Origin: Phoronis australis
Taxonomy: Eukaryota; Phoronida; Phoronidae
Assembly: GCA_002633005.1 (NCBI GenBank)
Contig: NMRA01000011.1
Span: forward strand, 1,248,781 to 1,312,780
Length of the DNA stretch: 64,000 nt
Direction: 5' to 3'
Shown here in pieces: positions 56,901 through 64,000 of this stretch; the first letter of the stretch is position 1, and every line of letters begins with the position of its first letter. The translations under genes and the position numbers were made by a program. Below the pieces are notes generated by a model, which searched no databases, was not told the DNA's origin, and was given only the letters and a program-made list of their open reading frames with translations.

Positions 56901-59900
56901 ATTCGCCATGGAAACATTAGTGACGTTTTTGAACTACCCACGTGCCATGGAACTATTTTGTGTCCATGGCAATGTTGCATCCCAGTAACTGAAAAAATTG
57001 GAAAAAACTACTCTTTAAAGCAACTATCATACTAGTGCCCAGATGCATGATGGGAGGGTATGCTGCCTCCTTAACTGCAAAAAAGCTGATGGAAACCAGA
57101 AATTGATAGAGAAGGCTAGTGTTTACTGCAGGACAGAGGATTTTTCATGATGAACGGTTGACAAATTAGAATTGTTTGTTGATAAGAAAACCTTGTTCAA
57201 CATCCCTTGATATCTAACACTAGTTTTCCTCTGCTTAATGTGTAAGCTTACCAGTCACTTCAATTGCAAACAATCCATTCTCTTTGAAACCAAGAGTTAA
57301 ACTGTTTGACGTTCCTCTGAAAGTGTGGTCATCACTTCTAAAGCAAATCGGAGTGACAGTTTGTCCTGAACACGTTTGCTGTTTAACTATCATTGAAGCA
57401 GAATTCTGGTCACACAGTCCCCGCTCTTCAGTGAAATAGTTGGAAGAAAGCACAAAACTATGATTGCCGAGGGTCTCGATTGTTAGTTCGCAGTATTTCT
57501 TCTGAGATTCCGCAGGATACCCATGAGACACCACAGAGAGAGATGATCCCGGCTCAGCTTGGACTTTAGTTGCATTGCAAAGCTCGTAAAATGCAGCACC
57601 AACTGAAATTAAGATTAATTATGATATCCCTCATATACCTGACTGCAAAATAACCCTGACTTGTTCAATATACTGTGGCAACTAGTGAAACACATTTTTC
57701 GAATTAATGAAGCTTTATTTGAAAATGAAATTTATTGAAAAAGACAAATTTCCATTTTAATATTCCATTCAACATAACTTTCTGTGAGAATAAAAAGTCT
57801 TAAGATAAAACTATGTCGACAACACAGCCCCAAATTGCTTGCTCGAGATGATTAACAATCAGATGCTAATGGTTTACAGATTAGCCAATGAGTACAACCA
57901 CAGGGTACAGTAATTGGACATATTTAAATGAGCAAAAAGGCATGTGAACAATTGTAACTCTTACATTCTTTTGAATTTATAACTTGAGTAAATGAAGTAC
58001 ATTTCAACCAGTCATCTCCCTGAAATATTGCATTATTAGGAGCAAGGCCAGAAGAACTGTGGTGTCATTTGGCTCCAGAGTGTTCGGCCGATTCCTCACC
58101 TCATTTTCGCCCTATTCGCTCATAACTTCCAGAGCTTTAAATTCCAGGTTGCTTCAGACATATTTAAGGGACCAAATAAAATTTCAACACGTATTTTGAT
58201 TCTAATTCACATTTGTTCTTTGCATCTTACCATGTGTGTTGATTCGCCGAGATAGAGTAAGCCTCATTCTTATTTTGATCCACATTTTTATGCGATAAGT
58301 TGGTACATATAATCAGTAACATACCTTTGTATTCAATACGAAACAGGCCAGAATTCCCATCCATTGTCTGAAGCATAAGGTTGAATCCTCGTCGTGGATA
58401 TGCCGTCAAACTCTTATCACCAGGCAAAAACTGTGATAAAAGTCTATTATCCACAAATAACATCACATCTCCTTGATTCCATGTTCCATTAACGTGTCTT
58501 ATTGAAAGCTTCTTGTAGGCAGTTTGGATATTGACAGAGCAGACCAGTGCCTCATTGTACATAGACGGGTAGTATGGAGACAAGATGACACCGGTGGTGG
58601 GCTCAGTGACACTTTGAGACTGGCAAAGTTCGTACAGCGAGGGTGACTCCTCTAGCACTAAAATAATGAAGAGTAATCAAAGGTGCGATATATCTACAAA
58701 AAGAAGAAAAACTTTTGACTAAGGCCAGTTATTGAAATAAAATGTATCTCTACGAAAAAGTTGTTTTTGATGCCAGAACATGGTATCACTTTTCTAATGC
58801 ATCCCAGACCTGCATGCGCATCACATCAGAACTCTAGATCATGCGTATAAAATCAGTCACATAACATCCCAATACTTCTCCACCAAATCTATGAATCTTC
58901 TTTTCTTTAAAATTTTGATGCCCTATGGCAAATATCTAAAAATTATGCCTAATATGCATCTAAAAGGTAACAAATATTTTTACCTATTCCAGGTTGATTT
59001 GACTCAATAATAATATATGTCAATTTTCATTTATGGTTTCATTGTGTACACATTAAAAAGGGAGAAAATCAAAACCAGCTGGCTGCAATGCAAAAACCTA
59101 ATGGACAGTGTTCTAAGTTGGTGGTCGCACCTCAAAATGCGATGCCCCGTACCTCAAAACCAGGTGGCTGCTTGCAAAAAGCTAGTTGGCTGGACCTAAA
59201 ATGCATTGGCCGGTGCTCAAACACAATGGCCGGACGAATTGCGGATTTTGAACAAAACAAACGGGTATGAAAAATAAACACTAGATGTCACTTGAGTCAT
59301 TCAAGACTTTCAAAGCGAGTCTCTGAGGAAGACTGGCCATTATGTTTGATCACCAGCCAACTGATTTTAGCACCGGCCATCGTGTTTAGGGTCCAGCCAA
59401 CTAGCTTTTTTGAATGAGGCCATCGCGTTTGATCACCGGCCATTTGGTTTTGCAGTTCTGCCAAATGAATTTTGAATTAAGTCCGGGCAAGTGGTTTTGA
59501 ATTGTTAATTCCCCTTGATTAACCTCTGTTCTTATCAGATCAGCTTGAGCACAGAATTCCACACAAATCCAAAACTCGTTTTTTCCATTATGACTGTAAA
59601 TTACTAAAAACATTTTTCTCAAACTCAAAACCGAGCGGATGTATGCATCGAATAACGTTCTTAACTCCGTAAAGCCTTTTCACCACTGATTTCACTGTAC
59701 TGTACTTGAACAACCAAGCTGATGCTTGGAGCATTTCTCAGTTGCAGAGAATACATTTTTGACCAACTATATTACTAGTACTCTTTTCCAGCTGAATGAT
59801 TGAATATTTTTTCAAGATTGTGATTCAACAGCGGCAACTCTCAGTACAGACTACCTTGTTTTTCAGCCTCATTATTTATGATTAAATAAATTATATTATT

Positions 59901-62001
59901 GATAATTTTATTTTATTAACATTTTTATATATTCATTTTCAGAGGTTTTATACTTAACATGTTTTATCCTCTAGAAATAGAGGTAAGATTTCCTTAAATA
60001 TATTTTGCTGGTTGAAATAACATAGCTGAACTTGGAACACCACAATAAACATGGAATGCTGAGTTCACACAATCAAACTGAAGATCAAACAAGCGGCCAT
60101 GTTTGAAGAAAATAACAGGTTTCATTTGGCTTTGTACACATTTGAAAGCTTACAAACCTCTTCTTTAAACCTCAAGTTCACATATATGTGACCTTGAGAT
60201 CAAGTGTAATTTTAGTTCAAGCACAACTTAAAAATCCCTAAAGGAAATACAATAGCGAAGATTCCTAAGAAGTCAGTGAGTATGCATAGTCCCATAAAGC
60301 TTGACAATTGACAAAACATTTCTAAAATGTGATTTGCACAAGAAATTTGACTTGCACAAGACAGCCTGCATGTACACATGTATAACATAGCACAGAAGCA
60401 GAGGAATATATTGTACGGACAATTGCAACCCATACGCCCTTTTTCATGTACGATTTACAAGGAATCTATTGGCAGGCTTTTTTTAAATTTGACATTTTTC
60501 AAAATCTTGTCAAACCTACCTTGAAAGAAAAACTTGAAACTCTTGAAGTTAGGACAAGAACCGGTCAGAGACATAGACAGATGAGCAGATGATGATGTGT
60601 ATGTCCAGTTAGCACGTAGGGGGCGCTGAGTGATGGTCTCCACAACATGCGTGTTATCTTTGACAGTAAAGCGAACAGGGGTGAAAAGCTGGAGTTGAGA
60701 TGAGCACGCAGTATTGGTATTTGAGTATACATAGAGAATATTTATCAACCGAATGGGTTTATTGGTAGACAAAACCGAGATCTCACAGTTTTGACCATTA
60801 CTGTTCCCTGGATAGTGTGGGCTTGTTATGAAACCCATCATAACATTATTGATCTGTGAAGTTTCACCGCACTCGAAACTTGGAAGGGTGCCTACAACAA
60901 TAAAAGTAAGTTTTCTAAATACCAGTTCTAGACCTTGTGAAACTAAAATTATTTCTAACAACTTGTGAACATTGGTTGCCGTATGAGCATCTAAACAGTT
61001 CTTCAGTTCAACTACCCCGCATTGTCTCCTACTTGCAGTTAGAATAGCAGGTGCTGCAAACTCTCAACAGTTTTAGGACACAATATGACAGATAACTGAA
61101 ATTTTATTTCTGCAAGTTTTTTACTTGAGATAATTCATCAAATAAATGATTTTGAAATTCTTCACTTTCTGATACCGACCATCAGACAATGTTTTGAGAA
61201 TTTGCCGAACTTTGTGAATGTTAGAAGCCTTTGAAAAATGAAAAAAATATCGATTTTGGCAATTGTCTTGGTGCAAAAGTAAAGATTTTATCACAAACAT
61301 ACTTAAACGCCATAATCACCAGCTGGTTACATCACATGACCCATTACTATATCAATTCTGAAGATTTCTGTCCTGACCACTGATGCCATGTTCGAACCCC
61401 TGTATTATGGTCATGTGACATGCCATGAAGCATAGAAGACTGGCACTTCTTCAATGTACTGCTTTATGACACCATGTTTATAAACAAGCTGTAACTGTTA
61501 AACTTGCTCTGAGTGCCAAGCTAACATATGGGTTGTTACTTAGACCAAGACAACTTAACTTCTGCTTAACAGAATCCCACGAAGCAAACATTTCAAATAA
61601 AGAGATTCAATCTATCAAAATTCAAATCTTACTGTTGAATATCAACTTGAAACCTTCCACAAAGAGCGACGGCCGAATGTCTCCATCAGTATGCAAGATT
61701 ATCTTGACATTCTTGCCCAATAGCAAATCCTTCGGGAAGGAACCGGTTTTTGCGCCACAAAACTTCTCGCTGCTCAATCCATCCGAAATCTCCAAATATT
61801 GTTTTGCACAGTTGTCCGAGTGTATCAGGCTAACATCTCGCACGGTTACTTTAATACTCGTCACTGAATAAAGTTCTACAACACAGTCGGCGTGTACAGG
61901 AAACACTCCTGGATAGTTGAGACTAGTTACAGAACCGTAGTCATACTTGAGGAGATTGACACGGTGATGACTAGACGGATCACAATGAAATTCTTGTAAT
62001 C
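53635..62001 (-). CDS. Multi-CUB type I membrane receptor, 5' end missing
   Basis: Exons in transcript order: 62001-61633, 60891-60520, 58657-58325, 57602-57252, 56018-55953, 54834-54753, 53986-53635. The first five are symmetric phase 1-1, typical of shuffled extracellular domains. Each of the first four encodes one CUB or CUB-like domain of about 111-124 aa. The first is canonical (SLNYPG, YLEISDG, FCG); the next three are progressively divergent. A 22-aa linker is followed by a glycine-rich transmembrane helix and a stop-transfer RYKRR, then a cytoplasmic tail of about 115 aa with eight further Tyr, including DLYTNN (a YxN, Grb2-type SH2 motif), YDYVS, SYVDE and YSGLYESN. Visible product about 640 aa. 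No signal-peptide exon was found between 62002 and 64000, so the 5' end is probably beyond the window. No named orthologue recognised; signalling is inferred from the tail only. Confidence 0.85.
53987..54752. other. CUB receptor intron before the tail exon, no feature seen
   Basis: Contains only a short GGTGGGCACTTAACCGAGCA fragment of the GGGCGGTTAA family near 54694. A plus-strand open frame at 54125-54355 has no domain. Confidence 0.5.
54753..54834 (-). CDS. CUB receptor exon F: transmembrane helix
   Basis: Acceptor GTATTTAG, donor GTGAGC. Reads DVGGIVGGVLGGLLVVAV followed by AIVIVILYL. The repeated GG spacing (GxxxG pattern) suggests helix-helix packing in the membrane. Confidence 0.88.
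55643..55749. mobile_element. 107-bp foldback element (GGGCGGTTAA family)
   Basis: Begins CCGTAAACGTTCGGGTTAAC and ends with the near-exact complement GTTAACCCGAACGATTACGG; the interior is CGCCCACCCCCGATTTTTTG. The two halves match the two ends of the 2.7-kb element at 16568-19253. In the CUB receptor intron. Confidence 0.8.
55953..56018 (-). CDS. CUB receptor exon E: juxtamembrane linker
   Basis: 66 bases, phase 1-1, acceptor ATCTTTCCAG, donor GTATTA. Reads VVPLLPVNCTAVATVMPMSE and SS, with one N-glycosylation sequon (NCT). Accepted because it has both splice sites and links domain D to the membrane exon in frame. Confidence 0.7.
56019..57251. other. CUB receptor intron between domain D and linker exon
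   Basis: Holds one complete GGCCCTTT-TIR MITE (56408-56887); remainder without recognisable sequence. Confidence 0.6.
56408..56887. mobile_element. GGCCCTTT-TIR MITE, complete copy 2
   Basis: GGCCCTTTCATATTGACTTA at the left, inverted GGCCCTTTCATACTTACGTC at the right. Interior is about 85-90 percent like 38766-39275 by eye, including CACCTGGCGATAACTT. Confidence 0.88.
57252..57602 (-). CDS. CUB receptor exon D: divergent CUB-like domain
   Basis: Acceptor TAATTTCAG, donor GTAAGC, phase 1-1. AAFYELCNATKV, SHGYPAESQKKYCELTI, GLCDQNSA, QQTCSG, PICFRSD, ending GLFAIEVT. Has extra cysteines compared with exon C. The coding extends 66 bases upstream of the first in-frame start-like codon. Confidence 0.8.
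57603..58324. other. CUB receptor intron, no feature seen
   Basis: AT-rich; no repeat or exon recognised. Confidence 0.5.
58325..58657 (-). CDS. CUB receptor exon C: divergent CUB-like domain
   Basis: Acceptor TTATTTTAG, donor GTATGT, phase 1-1. LYELCQSQ, GVILSPYYPSMYNEALVC, then a second half without the usual Cys pair, ending FRIEYK. Starts in the same style (YELC) as the next domain, suggesting internal duplication. Confidence 0.82.
58658..60519. other. CUB receptor intron with foldback repeat
   Basis: Carries the inverted repeat at 59075-59470. The Cys-rich minus-strand frame at 60212-60433 has no splice support. Confidence 0.55.
59075..59470. repeat. Foldback made of degenerate 22-24-bp tandem units
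   Basis: The left arm reads AAAAAGCTAGTTGGCTGGAC, GCATTGGCCGGTGCTCAAAC, ACAATGGCCGG. The right arm carries the same phrases inverted (GTCCAGCCAACTAGCTTTTT, CACCGGCCATCGTG). Each arm is itself a series of AATGGCCGGTG-type units. Confidence 0.75.
60520..60891 (-). CDS. CUB receptor exon B: divergent CUB-like domain
   Basis: Acceptor TTGTTGTAG, donor GTAGGT, phase 1-1. FECGETSQ, MGFITSPHYPGNSNGQNCE and a final FKFFFQ strand keep the CUB frame, but the region between the second and third Cys has lost the usual acidic calcium-site residues. Confidence 0.82.
60892..61632. other. CUB receptor intron, no feature seen
   Basis: AT-rich between exons A and B. No repeat or exon recognised. Confidence 0.5.
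61633..62001 (-). CDS. CUB receptor exon A: canonical CUB domain
   Basis: Acceptor TGCTTTCAG, donor GTAAGA, phase 1-1. Contains FHCDPSSHH, GSVTSLNYPGVFPVHADC, NCAKQYLEISDG, KFCGAKTG and a final FKLIFNS strand. Four Cys in the CUB C1-C4 pattern. Confidence 0.9.
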
Positions 62002-64000
62002 CTGAAAGCAACAGAGTTATTGAAGTGAACTTAAATTTGCTAGATCTCAGTTTGGTTTAAAAACTCCCCAAAGACGTAAAACCTTGCATTCTCTAACAAC
62101 AATGCCACGAAAACTTTTACTGAGTCACCAGGAACATCTGATATGTGATTGTTAAAGAATGCATCAGCAGGCAACTTTGGTGATATAAGGAACCAGATCA
62201 GATCACATTCGTTTCAATGAATAACATAGGAATCATCTATCATCTTGGGTGATCCCCCATCCCTACTGGACTCCATAGGAATGTGCAACATATCTAACTC
62301 ACTTTATGGCAAAGTCAGCACAGCCTTTTCCAATTACTGGCTGGCAACTACATAACTTCTGGTAGTAAGACACCATAATTTTAGTATCTCCTGTACAAGT
62401 TGAAATCTGACTAAGACTTTTCGATGTTCTCCACATCTGAAGTGCCCGAATGGCACAACATATTTTGGGTCGACAACTAACGTTCTCTGAATTGCACATT
62501 TACTTGCTTTGTTGCCCAGTTGGAATTTATTCTAGTTTCAGTGGGCTACTGGTCACTTACTGCTATGGTCAGTTGTTGCTGCTATGGTCAGTTGTTGCTG
62601 CTATGGTCAGTTGTTACTAAGCAGTGATTAGAAGCCATTGTAATTTGCCTTTTTATGATCATGGTATCAATAACTTATAGAATTCTACAGCAATTAAATA
62701 ATTTTCTGCCTTAAAATGTCTTCAGAGCAAGGTACCTAATAAAAGGGGACTAAAAACGATCACAGGTTTTAGCTTGATAGATGTGGTTACTCTCACGGTG
62801 AGGGTTCTGTAATAGAAGAGGTACATGGCACCTGGCACTCAGAAATTAGGTGACATTTTTCACAACCAGGGACCTTTTCTGACAAAATTCCCTCTCAAAT
62901 GGCACCTTTTCCAGTGTATTTCCCTACAAAAGAGACACTCCTGGACTCGAAACTCCAGAATTGGTTCCTTAATGCAGTTTTTAATATTATCTTTATCTTA
63001 AAACTTTTGATGCAAATGGATGCACTCATGTTTGACAATAAGGCATTTCTTCTAGTGTTACGGTTCAGGTTCTTGGGTTAAAATTCATCTGTCTCAGAAT
63101 TCCTAGGAAAGGGTTAATCAGTTTATGAAAATAATAAGGTTATAAAAGGATGGGATTTCTGGAAAAGCTTGAAGATTTAGGATGACTTTTTCATAGAAGT
63201 ATCTCACTGACAGGTCACATTTTTCGAATCCACAATCTAGTAAATGGATCGGCATTACGTAACAGCCAAATCTGGTAAGAGCCTTTAGTCAAGGGTAGGG
63301 GCTCTTATCTCATTTTATTACCCCCAGTATCAACACTATAGTGTGATGTTAACTTGTACAGTACAGCCACATAAGTTATGAGTTGTGAATATTTAGTTGC
63401 AGGCCAATTATCTACCACACTTCAAAGAGTAACTTAAATGGGTACTAGAGAAACGAAACCTAACACAACTATTTTAGATATTTATTTACTTATTTAGATG
63501 AAAAGTGATCCTCTTCCCAACCTAACATTTCACAAAGAATTCAATTTCAGAAGCCAAACAATCCACCCAATTTAGACCATGATGTATCAATTTATCAATT
63601 TATTTTGGCTAGTCTTATGTTGTTGTGAAGAGTTCACTCTAATGGAGTGACTGACCTGCTTCACACACAAGGACAGTAGATCAGTACTCTTGATAAACAG
63701 CCTTCTTGAGGTTATAGACCGGCAGCCCAGAGCACTTAGCATAGATGAACGAGGTACCAACATCTGACCACGGGAGCATTTAAAGTCCACCTCAGTATGT
63801 ACAGAAATGGACGTCTGCCGTTGTCTGCACTCTGGGTGTGACCCCTGGGGGCCTTACAAAGACCCCAAAAAATGAGCTAGACTAGATATTCGAGGTACCA
63901 ACCAAAACTGATTTAAAACGAACAATAATACCGCACTGAACACCGAATGACCCATGACAGACAAATTGCACTCTGGAATGGGTCCGGCAGAAGCCAAAAA
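62002..64000. other. Right edge, probably 5' intron of the CUB receptor
   Basis: No signal-peptide exon ending in phase 1 could be found on the minus strand. Contains a 19-bp triplicate (62561-62617) and a small Cys-rich minus-strand frame (62299-62499). Confidence 0.45.
62561..62617. repeat. 19-bp unit in three tandem copies
   Basis: TGCTATGGTCAGTTGTTGC repeated three times, last copy with one change. Confidence 0.9.

Noticed and set aside
61533-61871. 112-codon plus-strand frame
   Set aside because: Antisense shadow of CUB exon A.
62299-62499. Cys-rich frame as the first exon of the CUB receptor
   Set aside because: Its donor leaves phase 2, while the CUB exon at 62001 needs phase 1; the frame that would fit contains a stop.

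Overview
The window is nuclear DNA from an invertebrate animal. It has split genes with small, strictly framed exons, introns of up to about 8 kb, AT-rich noncoding DNA, tRNA-derived SINEs, foldback/MITE-type DNA elements and minisatellites. The sequence alone does not settle the phylum; I would guess a non-vertebrate bilaterian. Four single-base N positions are present. Two of them (38401 and 44844) sit exactly at the junction of a direct duplication, which looks like unmerged contig overlap.

Layout. (1) 4033-24551, minus strand: a complete 8-exon syntaxin-8 gene (STX8, Qc-SNARE, 236 aa). It has one U12-type intron, one GC-AG intron and a histidine where the SNARE zero-layer glutamine should be. 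(2) 14616-15873, plus strand: a two-exon secreted C-type lectin with a long coiled-coil-like stalk, nested antisense inside STX8 intron 2. (3) 24885-49985, plus strand: a complete fringe gene (beta-1,3-N-acetylglucosaminyltransferase of the Notch pathway, 368 aa, 10 exons). It lies head to head with STX8, with only 333 bp between the two start codons. Exon 6 appears twice, most likely an assembly artefact. (4) 53635-62001, minus strand: the 3' seven exons of a type I membrane protein with four CUB or CUB-like domains, a glycine-rich transmembrane helix and a tyrosine-rich cytoplasmic tail. Its signal-peptide exon was not found and probably lies beyond the right edge. Fringe and the CUB receptor are convergent.

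The introns and intergenic DNA hold several repeat families: a three-unit array of about 0.4-0.45 kb modules (about 1005-2130), TIR elements of at least four families, five SINE copies plus one 3' fragment, a 2.7-kb element with terminal and subterminal inverted repeats (16568-19253) that has a 107-bp foldback relative at 55643-55749, two further foldback structures (about 22410-23075 and 59075-59470), and 22-, 34- and 41-bp minisatellites.

The genes do not form a pathway. STX8 acts in endosomal fusion, fringe in Golgi glycosylation of Notch; the lectin and the CUB protein are extracellular recognition-type proteins. All exon calls come from reading splice sites, phase continuity and remembered family motifs; no alignment or transcript was available.
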